From NCBI GenBank assembly GCA_017889635.1, contig JAGGAC010000001.1:1-64000 (forward strand): 64,000 nt of DNA, in the 5' to 3' direction. A model generated the notes under the pieces. It made no database searches and was not told the origin of the DNA. It worked only from the letters and a program-made list of their open reading frames with translations. The DNA is from Bacillota bacterium (GTDB taxonomy: Bacteria; Bacillota; Negativicutes; Sporomusales; CTSoil-080). How positions within the stretch are numbered: the first letter of the stretch is position 1; every line of letters starts with the position of its first letter. A program made the position numbers and the translations under genes. Positions 55,305 through 63,984 of this stretch are shown here, piece by piece.

Positions 55305-56774
55305 ATGATATGTCCTAATTGCTTCAAAGATAAAGAAAATGCTATAGTCTGCCCCGTGTGCCAATATGATGAATCTCATGAAACGAGAGTAGGTTGTCTG
55401 CAAAACGGAACTATGTTAGCCAATAAGTATATAATAGGGCGTCTGCTTGGAAGTCCTGGTGGTTTTGGCGTTACTTATTTAGCATGGAACCATGTAGCGG
55501 ATTTGAAGGTTGCCATTAAAGAATATTTTCCGCGCAATTTAATAAATCGAGAGGCAAGCCAAAGCCGTGTCACCTTATATAGCGAGCAGAATAAGCAGAG
55601 TTTTGACTATGGGAAGGAACAGTTTCTTAGAGAAGCGAGGATACTTACGAAATTTGATCATGCCCATGTTGTAAAGGTGCTGGACTATTTTGAGGCCAAC
55701 GGGACCGCATATATTGTAATGGAATATTATGAAGGGATGACGCTTTATGAATACATCGGACGAAAGTCCGGGCTGTTATCCCAGCAGTCGGCCATTTCGA
55801 TAATGATCCCGATAATGGATGGACTGAGGGAAGTTCACGCGCAGGGGCTAATACACCGGGATATTAAGCCCCAGAATATATATCTATCTTCAAAGGGACG
55901 GCCGATATTGTTAGATTTCGGAGCTGCGCGGCAGGCAATATCAAACCAAGAACAAAGTAATTCCGTGTTGCTTACATCCGGCTTTGCGCCTTATGAGCAG
56001 TATTCCCGAAAAGGTGCACAAGGTACATGGACTGATGTATATGGATGTGCTGCTACTTTATATTATATGCTTACAGGGAAGGTACCTAGTGATGCCCTCG
56101 ATCGACTGCAAAAGGATGATCTGATTCTGCCAAATCAGTTAGTTCCGGAACTATCGGAACAAGTCAGCAACGCGATTGTAGCAGCTATGGCTGTTTTACC
56201 TGAGCAACGGATACAAACTATAGCTGAATTTCAGAGCATATTGGTGTCATTAATTAATATTGTTCAGCCTGAAATCAATAAAGTGTCTGAAGAAAAGTTG
56301 GAGTCCGAAATTAGTCATAGTAATAATGGGATGAAAATTGAGGACGAGAAAAGCCAAGAGCCAAAGGCGATAAATGCTGCTGAAAAAGCGGCTATTGCTG
56401 AATTCGCAGAATCCGAAAATGAAAAATTAGTTGCCGAATTTGATGCCGAAAAAGCTAAACAAAAGTCTCCCCAAGTGGGGGGCAAAGTAAAAACATATCT
56501 ACGATATATGATAGCGGCAGCCGCCTGTGTCCTAATATTACTTACAGGTATATTGTATCAAACCGATATGATAAGAGTAATATTCGATGACGAAGATCTA
56601 ACTGAGTTTTTGGGGAAGCCAAACAAGGGACATGAGTTCTATGATGAACATCCCAGTAAAACTAACTCTGGTAAGTTCAAAGAGGGAAAGATAAATGGTG
56701 AAGACAGACCCATGACAAGAGATCGCCCTTTTGAAGGTCCTCCTAATAACGGTCAATTTCATGGCAACAGATAA
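55305..56774 (+). CDS. Membrane Ser/Thr protein kinase with zinc ribbon
   Basis: 489 residues from the ATG at 55305 (AGGGGTGA upstream; GTG at 55293 overlaps it). A zinc ribbon (CPNCFKDKENAIVCPVC) precedes a complete Hanks-type kinase domain: GSPGGFGVTYLA loop, AIKEYFP (Lys), HRDIKPQN and LDFGAARQ. A charged linker, one span (YMIAAAACVLILLTGILY) and a short polar, Pro/Gly-rich outer tail follow. There are no PASTA repeats, so the sensor is not the PknB/PrkC type. It should phosphorylate proteins read by the two FHA partners. Confidence 0.95.
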   Translation: MICPNCFKDKENAIVCPVCQYDESHETRVGCLQNGTMLANKYIIGRLLGSPGGFGVTYLAWNHVADLKVAIKEYFPRNLINREASQSRVTLYSEQNKQSFDYGKEQFLREARILTKFDHAHVVKVLDYFEANGTAYIVMEYYEGMTLYEYIGRKSGLLSQQSAISIMIPIMDGLREVHAQGLIHRDIKPQNIYLSSKGRPILLDFGAARQAISNQEQSNSVLLTSGFAPYEQYSRKGAQGTWTDVYGCAATLYYMLTGKVPSDALDRLQKDDLILPNQLVPELSEQVSNAIVAAMAVLPEQRIQTIAEFQSILVSLINIVQPEINKVSEEKLESEISHSNNGMKIEDEKSQEPKAINAAEKAAIAEFAESENEKLVAEFDAEKAKQKSPQVGGKVKTYLRYMIAAAACVLILLTGILYQTDMIRVIFDDEDLTEFLGKPNKGHEFYDEHPSKTNSGKFKEGKINGEDRPMTRDRPFEGPPNNGQFHGNR

Positions 56775-56797
56775 TTAACTCATCATATGGCAAGGTA

Positions 56798-56850
56798 GGT
56801 CAAAACGGAAAAGACAGGCAATTTAGTGGCCTGTCTTTTCCGTTTTGGCC
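56798..56850. terminator. Terminator of the kinase cluster
   Basis: 22-base arms beginning GGTCAAAACGGAAAAGACA (56798-56819 with 56829-56850), one mismatch. Confidence 0.85.
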
Positions 56851-56852
56851 TT

Positions 56853-56884
56853 GTTAACAGCCTGTAAGACTCGAACTTATATAT
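56853..56884. repeat. Dispersed 32-base repeat, copy A
   Basis: Identical over 32 bases to 60096-60127 (begins GTTAACAGCCTGTAAGAC), with a partial copy at 37194. On the complement it contains TTCGAGT flanked by CTTAC, which looks like a tRNA T-arm. Confidence 0.85.
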
Positions 56885-57003
56885 GGGAAACTATATCCTA
56901 TTGACTTCTTTTCTTTACGAGTTTAATGCAATAGACTCATAACATAATCTTTCTTCGTAGATACTTGTATATATGGATAAATAGGTTGCTAAGGAGGGCT
57001 AAT

Positions 57004-58494
57004 TTGAAGAAGCAAGGTGAGGACTTGTCGGCTTGGCAGTTAACAATGATGGCGTTAGGAACGGTAATCGGCGGTTCATTTTTCCTGGGCTCAGCTGTTG
57101 CTATTCGGGCCGCAGGTCCGGCAATTATAATTGCTTATATAGCCGGTGGCGCTTTAGTGTATGCCATTCTTTACGCATTGTCGGAAATGACGGTTGCAGA
57201 TCCGGCTCCAGGGTCTTTTCGTACTTTTGCAGAAAAGGCCTATGGACCTGCTGCCGGTTTTGTCGTGGGGTGGGTATATTGGACAGGATTGGTGTTGGCT
57301 ATGTCGAGTGAGGCAGTAGTCGTGTCAGAGCTGTTGAAGGGGTGGCTGCAGGGTTTTTCGCTTCCGGTTCTTGGTTCGGCGATTATCATCCTTGTCACTA
57401 TTCTTAACCTATTCGGTGCTGATCGCTTAAGTAAGTTGGAAAGTGGTCTTGCAGCTGTAAAAATTATTGCTATCGTGGGCTTTGTGGTTTTAGGTGCAGC
57501 CCTTGTTGGTGGGGTAATACCTGGTGCGAGGTTCGCGGGAGTTGGAGAAGTAATAAGGCAACCAATATTTTCCGGGGGAATTGGTGGATTGGCAGGGAGT
57601 ATGTTGATTGTGATGTTTGCATACGCTGGATTTGAGGTCATAGGGTTAGCGTCATCTGAGGCATCAAATCCCGGAAAAACAGTACCCCAAGCAATTACGT
57701 ATACAGTTTTTGGGTTAATTGGACTATATGTGACTGCTGTTGCTATCTTATTACTGATGGTGCCTACTTCTACGCTAACCACTGATCAAAGCCCTCTAGT
57801 GACAGCGCTAACAGCATGGAATTTCAATTGGGCTGGGAACATCGTTAATGTTGTACTTATAACAGCTATTCTCTCAACAATGCTTGCGGCTATGTTTGGA
57901 CTTGGCCGAATGCTGCGATCTTTAGCAGACGAGGGACATGCTCCGGCGTGGGTTAGAGATACAGGAGATATACCATATAGAGGTATTGTTTTTTCAGGTG
58001 TAATGATGCTTGCCGGGCTAGGCGTAGGCTTTTTGCTTCCGGAGCAGGTATATCTCTTCTTAGTTAGTTCAGGCGGATTCTCGCTAATTCTTTCATATTT
58101 TATTATTCTCTTAACTCATTACAAGCTGAGAAGAAAGCACGGGTGTCCTCCTCAGGGAAAGTGTCAGCTTCCAGGATATCCTGTTACTTCATGGATAGGC
58201 ATGGTAAGCATCGTACTGATTATTGTAAGTATGCCGCTGATCCCAGGGCAGGGAGCAGGACTATTTGCAGGGCTAGGATTAGTTGCTTTGTTTTCTTTAA
58301 TTTTTGTGATAAAGAAGAGCTTGGTGAAAAGCAAAACTCATGCAGTTGCTGGGGGTAAACAAAAGTGGAATAGCCGAGGGTTTCAAGTAATGAATATGCA
58401 ATTTGAAACAGCCGAGGAGCTTGTTTCAGAGAATAAGGAAACTCAAGAACAGGCAGCTAAGGGTAAGGAAAATACGAAACCAGATAATAATTGA
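57004..58494 (+). CDS. APC-family amino-acid permease
   Basis: 496 residues from the TTG at 57004, with AAGGAGGG 7 bases upstream; the frame is open to 56965 but without a site there. Twelve spans. The APC pattern GTVIGGSFFLGSAVAIRAAG is at the start, and FEVIGLASSEASNP is in the middle. The C-terminal tail is polar and glutamate-rich. It should import amino acids or act as an exchanger. A stem shared with the convergent phosphoesterase follows. Confidence 0.92.
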   Translation: MKKQGEDLSAWQLTMMALGTVIGGSFFLGSAVAIRAAGPAIIIAYIAGGALVYAILYALSEMTVADPAPGSFRTFAEKAYGPAAGFVVGWVYWTGLVLAMSSEAVVVSELLKGWLQGFSLPVLGSAIIILVTILNLFGADRLSKLESGLAAVKIIAIVGFVVLGAALVGGVIPGARFAGVGEVIRQPIFSGGIGGLAGSMLIVMFAYAGFEVIGLASSEASNPGKTVPQAITYTVFGLIGLYVTAVAILLLMVPTSTLTTDQSPLVTALTAWNFNWAGNIVNVVLITAILSTMLAAMFGLGRMLRSLADEGHAPAWVRDTGDIPYRGIVFSGVMMLAGLGVGFLLPEQVYLFLVSSGGFSLILSYFIILLTHYKLRRKHGCPPQGKCQLPGYPVTSWIGMVSIVLIIVSMPLIPGQGAGLFAGLGLVALFSLIFVIKKSLVKSKTHAVAGGKQKWNSRGFQVMNMQFETAEELVSENKETQEQAAKGKENTKPDNN

Positions 58495-58515
58495 ATTTAG
58501 GCTGTTCTCGTATTA

Positions 58516-58560
58516 AATTAAAGGACCGGCTAACAAAAAAGGTTAGACGATCCTTTAATT
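58516..58560. terminator. Bidirectional hairpin
   Basis: AATTAAAGGA (58516-58525) pairs with TCCTTTAATT (58551-58560); inner GCTAAC/GTTAG also pairs. Confidence 0.7.
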
Positions 58561-58575
58561 ACTACTATTTCGATA

Positions 58576-59973
58576 TTATTTTGAAATACCAAATTGGTCA
58601 ATGATGTATGGCTCGGCATTATTCTTGTTTTGGTCTATCTCATAGGATACAGCAGTCAACTTACTGCCATCTATAGTGATACCAATGAAGTTCTGTATCT
58701 GACCGCGCATCGGCCTTCTGGTATCATTTTTATCAGGACCGTAAACAGCAGCATGATGTTCATCAGCTACCTCGAAGAGGTCATAGTAATGGGGATCGAT
58801 CTTCTTATTTTTATAGTAAACTTTTGGTCCGGCGGTACTAGGGATTAAATAGATAGTGCCGTCGGGCTTCATAGTATATTCGATTGTTTTACCATTAAGC
58901 ATTTCGGTAATTTTGGCTGCAGGTGTTGCTGCACCGGCTTTTATGGGGCTGGTGCGTGCATAGATGTGGTCATGACCCTGGAGAACAAAGTCAATTCCTA
59001 ACTCAGCAAGTATGGGCGCAACTTTCGTTCTTACGCCATTTGCGCCCATTATGTCGTTATCGGTTGCGTGATTGGAGGTGGTGTAAGGTCCTTTGTGCAT
59101 AATTACAATGACCCATTTGGCGCCTGCGGCTTTTGCGGTTTTAACATCATCTTTCAGCCAATTGATTTGTGCTGGGGTGAAATCGGCGTATTCTGGAGAA
59201 TCTTCATTGTTATTGAGGACGATGAAGTGAGCGTTTCGGAAGTTAACGGAATAATAAGCGCCAGTAGTAACGCTAGAATTGACAGCCGGTTTGATATTAA
59301 AATGTTCTATAAAGGAATTTTTATCATCCTCATGGTTGCCGGCGCAAGGAAGAATAGTAGTGTTAAGCAGGCTTTGCTGCGAATGGCCTAATAGCCAGTT
59401 CCATTCGTTTTCATTTGCTCCGGTATCAACTAGGTCGCCGTTGATAGCAAGAAATTTTGCATTATTGACAGTAGCAACGGCTTTAGCGATTGTCTGAGAT
59501 GCAAGGATTGCTTCATCTTCGCTCTTAGCCTGAGTATCGGCTATGTCGATAAACGTAAAAGCACCTTTTTCGGGGGCTGTTTGGAATGTACCTATGTCAC
59601 TCCAAATACCACGGGCAGCATCACCGACGCGGAAGTAGTACGTGGTATTAGCCTTTAATCCTATAGCCTCGGCTTTATGGAAATACTCTGAGGGCGAATT
59701 GGTGGAAACCGAAGCTTTCCCGGTGAATTTTACCGCTTTACTGAAATCCGGAGTGGAACCGGTCTTTTTACAAACCTGCAGGTCGCTATTTGTGGAATCA
59801 AGGTTGGTATACCATGTAAAGCCTTTTGTTGTAGTAGAATCTCCGGTGAAGGTTACAACCACCTTGCTAACAGCGGTATTGGCAGCGGTAGTTGCCTGTC
59901 CCTGTACAACAACAGTGCTTAAAAGCACACCGAGTAAAAGAACAATAGACAAAGTACTTTTTATAATTTTCAC
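58576..59973 (-). CDS. Secreted metallophosphoesterase with purple-acid-phosphatase-like N-domain
   Basis: 465 residues from a GTG at 59973 (GGAGGCAAAC upstream; an ATG at 59985 overlaps that site). Signal peptide (TLSIVLLLGVLLSTVVVQGQ), a fibronectin-like domain of the purple acid phosphatase type (about 35-125, ending TYYFRVGD), and a calcineurin-type catalytic domain: DIADTQAKS, NGDLVDTG, CAGNHED, MHKGPY and GHDHIYAR. It should release phosphate from organic phosphates outside the cytoplasm. Confidence 0.93.
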   Translation of the reverse strand: MKIIKSTLSIVLLLGVLLSTVVVQGQATTAANTAVSKVVVTFTGDSTTTKGFTWYTNLDSTNSDLQVCKKTGSTPDFSKAVKFTGKASVSTNSPSEYFHKAEAIGLKANTTYYFRVGDAARGIWSDIGTFQTAPEKGAFTFIDIADTQAKSEDEAILASQTIAKAVATVNNAKFLAINGDLVDTGANENEWNWLLGHSQQSLLNTTILPCAGNHEDDKNSFIEHFNIKPAVNSSVTTGAYYSVNFRNAHFIVLNNNEDSPEYADFTPAQINWLKDDVKTAKAAGAKWVIVIMHKGPYTTSNHATDNDIMGANGVRTKVAPILAELGIDFVLQGHDHIYARTSPIKAGAATPAAKITEMLNGKTIEYTMKPDGTIYLIPSTAGPKVYYKNKKIDPHYYDLFEVADEHHAAVYGPDKNDTRRPMRGQIQNFIGITIDGSKLTAVSYEIDQNKNNAEPYIIDQFGISK

Positions 59974-60277
59974 GTTTGCCTCCATTGATAAATCTATTTA
60001 TTTCTATCAATATTATACAAGAGTGCTATAAAGTAAATATTTATTATATGTTAATTAAATGTAAATTTCATGGTTGCTGTCAGGAATTTTATCTCGTTAA
60101 CAGCCTGTAAGACTCGAACTTATATATTATTTTCACAATATTAACACTTAAAATTTAAAATTACTATACAAACTTTTGCAAAGCATGTAACAAAGTTGTA
60201 ACAATTTTACTTTAACGTTAGGTTATGTATTTTAAAAATTAAAGTACATGAGGTAGTATGTTAGAAAGGAGTAAGCA
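59974..60277. other. Intergenic region with dispersed repeat
   Basis: Contains the phosphoesterase promoter region and the repeat at 60096-60127; otherwise AT-rich with no ORF. Confidence 0.5.
60096..60127. repeat. Dispersed 32-base repeat, copy B
   Basis: Identical to copy A at 56853-56884; 3.2 kb apart, same orientation. Confidence 0.85.
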
Positions 60278-60343
60278 TTGTTCTGGCCAGACAGCATGAG
60301 TTATCAGGGCGGCACGAACGCCGGACTACAGTATACCTTCTAA
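60278..60343 (+). CDS. 21-residue ORF ending in an outer-membrane beta-signal
   Basis: A TTG at 60278 has GAAAGGAG at the right distance. The product starts LFWPDSMSYQGG and ends NAGLQYTF. The last eight residues fit the beta-signal recognised by BamA (polar, any, Gly, any, any, aromatic, any, aromatic). The full barrel is missing. It is either the truncated 3' end of a lost porin gene or a leader peptide 32 bases upstream of the Omp85 gene. Confidence 0.5.
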   Translation: MFWPDSMSYQGGTNAGLQYTF

Positions 60344-60375
60344 CGCTGGTATGGCTCAAAAACTGGAGGGAATGA

Positions 60376-61923
60376 ATGAAACTAATAGCTCGCATCAAAA
60401 AAGGCAGTTTGGCAACTTTTTTGACGGTTAGCATTGTTGTTAGCGCTATTGCGCCAGTATATGCTGCTAATCCGGTTGCTACTACGGATTTTATCGGCAA
60501 CAATATTGTTTTTAAAGGCAACACCAAGGTGTCCAACGAAAAGCTACAAAGTCTGCTAAAGATAGACAATAATAAAGCGCCTACCACAGAGACGCTGCGC
60601 GAAGGTGCACAAGCGATTGAAAAGTATTATCATGATCAAGGCTATATTTTAGCCCGGGTCAGTAATGTGTCGCCAGGCGACCACGGAACGATATTTATTA
60701 CTGTCAACGAAGGCAAACTGGAAGACATCGTTGTTAAGGGTAATAAAAAAGTCAAAACCAACGTTATTACCCGTGAAATTAAGGTTAAGCGGGGCGAGCC
60801 ATTTGACTCCAATAAAGCCCGGCGAAGTATGGAAAAATTGTACAACCTCGGCTATTTTGAAGATGTCAAAATGAAACTGAATGCCGGAGTTGAGCCTAAC
60901 TCGGTTGTTTTGGAAATCGATGTAAAAGAGCAGAAAACCGGGACATACTCTCTTGGCGGGTCCTACAGTGAGTCTGACGGCATGGGGGGATACGTTGAAC
61001 TTGGCGACACCGATTTCTTAGGTACCGGTGATAAGGCTAAAATAGGCTGGAATTTTGGCGGAGATTCAAAGATTAAAGGTTATAATTTCTCATACACCAT
61101 GCCGTGGATGGATAGTAAAGAAACTTCACTTACTTTCAATTGGTATAATATGACCAACAGGTACAGTGATTACGGTTATAATGGTGATTATTCAACGCTG
61201 CGTTCTACTTATTATAAGAATGTGCGGGGATTTGACATTACAATGGGCCGGGCGCAAGGCGAGTATGTACACAATTATCTTACTTTTAAAAACCGCAGAG
61301 ATACCTATGTAGACTATTATTCGGGGCCGGTAAATTATGCTACAACCACGGATTCCAATTATACAAGCTATTTGGATGATAACTTCGGTTTGACTCGAAG
61401 TGTAGCATTATCGCGGGTTTATGATTCGCGTGACAATGTTTTTAGTCCGACTAAAGGTACTTATTTCTCGACGACGGCAGAATTTGCCGGTCGAGGTTTG
61501 GGAGGTGATTTCAACTTTGATAAATATACGGTTGAAGATCGCAACTACTTTAAGGTTGGCCATAGTCAGGTAATCGCCACCAGGTTTATTGGCGGCTATG
61601 CTGACGGGAACATGCCGGTATCGCAAAAGTTCTCTGCCGGCGGATCTGACAGCCTGCGTGGTTATCATGACGAACAGTTTACAGGTAATAGACTGTTGGC
61701 AGCGACTACCGAATATCGCTTCCCGCTAGCTAAAAAAGTCGAGGGAGTTTTATTTGGTGACATAGGCAACGCTTGGGATGGCGGAAGCTGTAAGCTTAAT
61801 GATCTTAAAAGCGACGTCGGCTTTGGTGTACGCCTTAATACGCCGCTTGGACCAATTCGCCTTGATTATGCATGGGGCGAGTATGGCGGAAGAACTTCGT
61901 TTAGTTTCGGTGGTAAATTCTAA
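60376..61923 (+). CDS. bamA: Omp85/BamA-family outer-membrane assembly protein
   Basis: 515 residues. Signal peptide (FLTVSIVVSAIAPVYAAN), about two to three POTRA domains (IVFKGNTKVSNEKLQSLL; IVVKGNKKVKTNVITREIKV) and a 16-strand barrel with the Omp85 loop motif SLRGYHDEQFTGN and the end RTSFSFGGKF. It is short compared with proteobacterial BamA (about 800), as is usual in Negativicutes. It inserts beta-barrels into the outer membrane. The start follows GGAGGGAATG. Its presence is strong evidence for a diderm organism. Confidence 0.95.
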   Translation: MKLIARIKKGSLATFLTVSIVVSAIAPVYAANPVATTDFIGNNIVFKGNTKVSNEKLQSLLKIDNNKAPTTETLREGAQAIEKYYHDQGYILARVSNVSPGDHGTIFITVNEGKLEDIVVKGNKKVKTNVITREIKVKRGEPFDSNKARRSMEKLYNLGYFEDVKMKLNAGVEPNSVVLEIDVKEQKTGTYSLGGSYSESDGMGGYVELGDTDFLGTGDKAKIGWNFGGDSKIKGYNFSYTMPWMDSKETSLTFNWYNMTNRYSDYGYNGDYSTLRSTYYKNVRGFDITMGRAQGEYVHNYLTFKNRRDTYVDYYSGPVNYATTTDSNYTSYLDDNFGLTRSVALSRVYDSRDNVFSPTKGTYFSTTAEFAGRGLGGDFNFDKYTVEDRNYFKVGHSQVIATRFIGGYADGNMPVSQKFSAGGSDSLRGYHDEQFTGNRLLAATTEYRFPLAKKVEGVLFGDIGNAWDGGSCKLNDLKSDVGFGVRLNTPLGPIRLDYAWGEYGGRTSFSFGGKF

Positions 61924-61942
61924 ATAAGGATTTTTTAACAGT

Positions 61943-61984
61943 AAAGGGCCTCCGCTAGTTCTGTGAGCTTGCGGAGGCCTTTCC
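61943..61984 (+). terminator. Terminator of bamA
   Basis: GGCCTCCGC (61947) with GCGGAGGCC (61971), then TTTCC. Confidence 0.8.
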
Positions 61985-62135
61985 TATTAAGATAGTTGTT
62001 GTAAGTAGGTATCGGATTATAAAGTGCTTAATTCAGACGAGCTATAAAGTATGCGCAGGGTTTAAAATGGGTGAATGTATGTAAAAGCTGGCTGGACTAG
62101 AGTGGGAACAGGTTTGATAATAAACCCTTTATAAC
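61985..62135. other. Noncoding
   Basis: Nothing recognised. Confidence 0.4.
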
Positions 62136-62166
62136 GAAAAAATCCCTAGCTACGAAGCTAGAGATC
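62136..62166 (-). terminator. Terminator of small ORF 3
   Basis: ATCCCTAGCT pairs with AGCTAGAGAT (62142-62165) with one mismatch, followed on the complement by TTTTTTCG. Nearly the same hairpin ends small ORF 2. Confidence 0.85.
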
Positions 62167-62178
62167 AGTTACGCCATA

Positions 62179-62277
62179 TTATTTGCAAGTGTTAATTTTG
62201 CGTTGAAGTTCTGCATATGGGTAGAAGTATAACGGAGCGGGCGAATATTTTGCAATAAGCTCAAATAACTTAATCAT
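62179..62277 (-). CDS. 32-residue peptide, small-ORF family member 3
   Basis: ATG at 62277, 32 codons, TAA at 62179; AAGGAGGA upstream. It contains FELIAKYSP and YAELQRK and ends with INTCK. It is closest to members 1 and 2 in the N-terminal half. It lies between bamA and the porin gene, with the same promoter, upstream block and terminator layout as the other two. Confidence 0.75.
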   Translation of the reverse strand: MIKLFELIAKYSPAPLYFYPYAELQRKINTCK

Positions 62278-62308
62278 TTGTGAATCCTCCTTGCCTGTTG
62301 ATGGTTTA

Positions 62309-62440
62309 ATAATAACAACCTATCCAACCTATGTCAATAATTATTTTCCGTTAATATAAATAATCATTTATTCGAACTATTGTAAATAATTAATAAAAGT
62401 TTACTGTTTTAAAAATTATTGGAAAGATTTAAATAATTGA
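62309..62440 (-). promoter_or_regulatory. Promoter and conserved upstream block of small ORF 3
   Basis: On the complement TTGACA (62337-62332), 17 bases, TATTAT (62314-62309). TTAACGGAAAATAATTA is conserved. The outer palindrome seen in copy 2 is degraded here (AACTATTGTAAATAATT on the plus strand). Similarity to copy 2 continues to about 62430. Confidence 0.75.
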
Positions 62441-62522
62441 GTGAATGATAGTGTGAAAGTAAAGGATTGCCTCAATGTACTTTTTGGGGCCGAAATGTTA
62501 AAATATCGCCAGGATATTCCGG

Positions 62523-62577
62523 ATAAGACACGCCCAAGCAAGACTTTATAAGAAAGATTTGTTTGGGCGTGTCTTAT
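62523..62577. terminator. Hairpin in the porin leader
   Basis: ATAAGACACGCCCAA (62523-62537) pairs perfectly with 62563-62577. It lies 117 bases before the porin start and follows no plus-strand gene after 61923, so it may be a leader structure. Confidence 0.6.
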
Positions 62578-62693
62578 CTTTAAATACTTTAAGTACTAGA
62601 GGCACGAATGAATCAAACAGTAAATTAAGGAGGGGTTTGCGTATTATCAAAATATTTCCATTTGCACAAAGATTAAAAAAAGGGGAGGGTACA

Positions 62694-63812
62694 ATGAAAA
62701 GCCGTACTGTATTATTAATGCTTATGCTATCATTAGCACTCAACACTACAGCATTCGCCCAAAGTCCTGATCCTTCAGCTGAAGAGAAAGATGAGCGTTT
62801 GACCATTGGCGGTGACGTTCGTTTTCGCTTTGACAGTCAAACAAACTATAATGAACCAAATTTCGACGCCCAGAAATACAAGGTAAGACTGAATGTCGGT
62901 TATAAATTCAGCCCGGAATGGAGCTTCAACAGCCGGTTTGTTGTCGGTGAATCATTGTTTAGCGCCAATCCTCAGGGGGTTGATACCCTGCAATGTGACG
63001 TCGCTAATGTTACATATAAAAAACCAAATTGGAATATCGCCCTTGGCCGTCAAACTTTCGGCATCTTTGAAGGGCTTGCCGTCAACCTAGATAGCGGCCA
63101 TTCAACCGGCGATATCGGTTATCCCAGCAGTCTTTCCCGTTCAGATGGCGCTAGTGCAAAAAACTATGCGTCACTTGATGGAGCGAAAATGCAAAACAAG
63201 ATCGGCGCAGTGGACGTTACTTCCTTTTTCGGCAAATTAAACGCCAGAGTCAGCGGCGGAGCAGATTACAGTGTCGGCGGCATAGCGGCAATTGTTCCTG
63301 CCGGGAAAGCAAATTTTGGCGCAATGTGTTATGGATCTGACGCCTATATTTCCGATTCAAACGCTTCAACTTACGGCCTTAAAACCGGTAGAAAAACCGG
63401 TTATTCTGTTACTGCCAATACAAAATTGCTGAACGACTACTTATATACCGGTGCAGAATATATCTGGGGCCTAGCCGATAGTCATGACAAAGCATGGAAA
63501 CTAATTGTTAAAACTCCTAATACCGAAAAAGCCGGCGATATGCAATACGCTGTTGAATATAGGAACATTCAACAAAACGCCTTAGACTATGCCGGCAGTT
63601 ACGGCTCAACCGCAGCCGGCTTAACCAGCACCTATAAAAGTATCGCCTACGGCGATTATGATTACTGGGCCGTATCCGCTAAACGCCAGCTTACCAAAGC
63701 TATGTATGCTACTTTGTTTTTCGAAAAATATAATCCGCAAAACCTGGGGTCAAGCGGTGGCAGTCAGGTGGAAGAGCATGTAACCCGCCTTGAACTCGGT
63801 TATACCTTCTAA
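62694..63812 (+). CDS. Outer-membrane porin
   Basis: 372 residues from the ATG at 62694 (AGGGGAGGG upstream; the longer frame lacks a site). Signal peptide (TVLLMLMLSLALNTTAFAQS). The body is alternating strands with a porin-like pattern (FSPEWSFNSRFVVGES, WNIALGRQTFGIFEG, YWAVSAKRQLTKAMYATLFF) and ends RLELGYTF, a beta-signal for BamA. It should form a diffusion channel. There is no SLH domain at the N-terminus, unlike many Negativicutes porins. Followed by a terminator. Confidence 0.88.
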   Translation: MKSRTVLLMLMLSLALNTTAFAQSPDPSAEEKDERLTIGGDVRFRFDSQTNYNEPNFDAQKYKVRLNVGYKFSPEWSFNSRFVVGESLFSANPQGVDTLQCDVANVTYKKPNWNIALGRQTFGIFEGLAVNLDSGHSTGDIGYPSSLSRSDGASAKNYASLDGAKMQNKIGAVDVTSFFGKLNARVSGGADYSVGGIAAIVPAGKANFGAMCYGSDAYISDSNASTYGLKTGRKTGYSVTANTKLLNDYLYTGAEYIWGLADSHDKAWKLIVKTPNTEKAGDMQYAVEYRNIQQNALDYAGSYGSTAAGLTSTYKSIAYGDYDYWAVSAKRQLTKAMYATLFFEKYNPQNLGSSGGSQVEEHVTRLELGYTF

Positions 63813-63853
63813 CTAACTTATGGAGACTAAGGCATAAGCCAAAACAAGAACTA

Positions 63854-63900
63854 CAAAACTACAGGTTCGCTCATTAAACGCGGACCTGTAGTTTTGTTTT
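63854..63900 (+). terminator. Terminator of the porin gene
   Basis: CAAAACTACAGGTTCGC (63854-63870) pairs with 63880-63896, one mismatch, then TTTT. Confidence 0.9.
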
Positions 63901-63955
63901 GTTAAGTTTTGAAGGTATGATTATGGTTTATTTATTTTGTATTAAAGAATGTCAC

Positions 63956-63984
63956 TTGACTTTTGTTTGATAAGATATTAAAAT
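63956..63984 (+). promoter_or_regulatory. Possible promoter at the right edge
   Basis: TTGACT, 17 bases, TAAAAT; it would drive a gene beyond the window. Confidence 0.4.
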
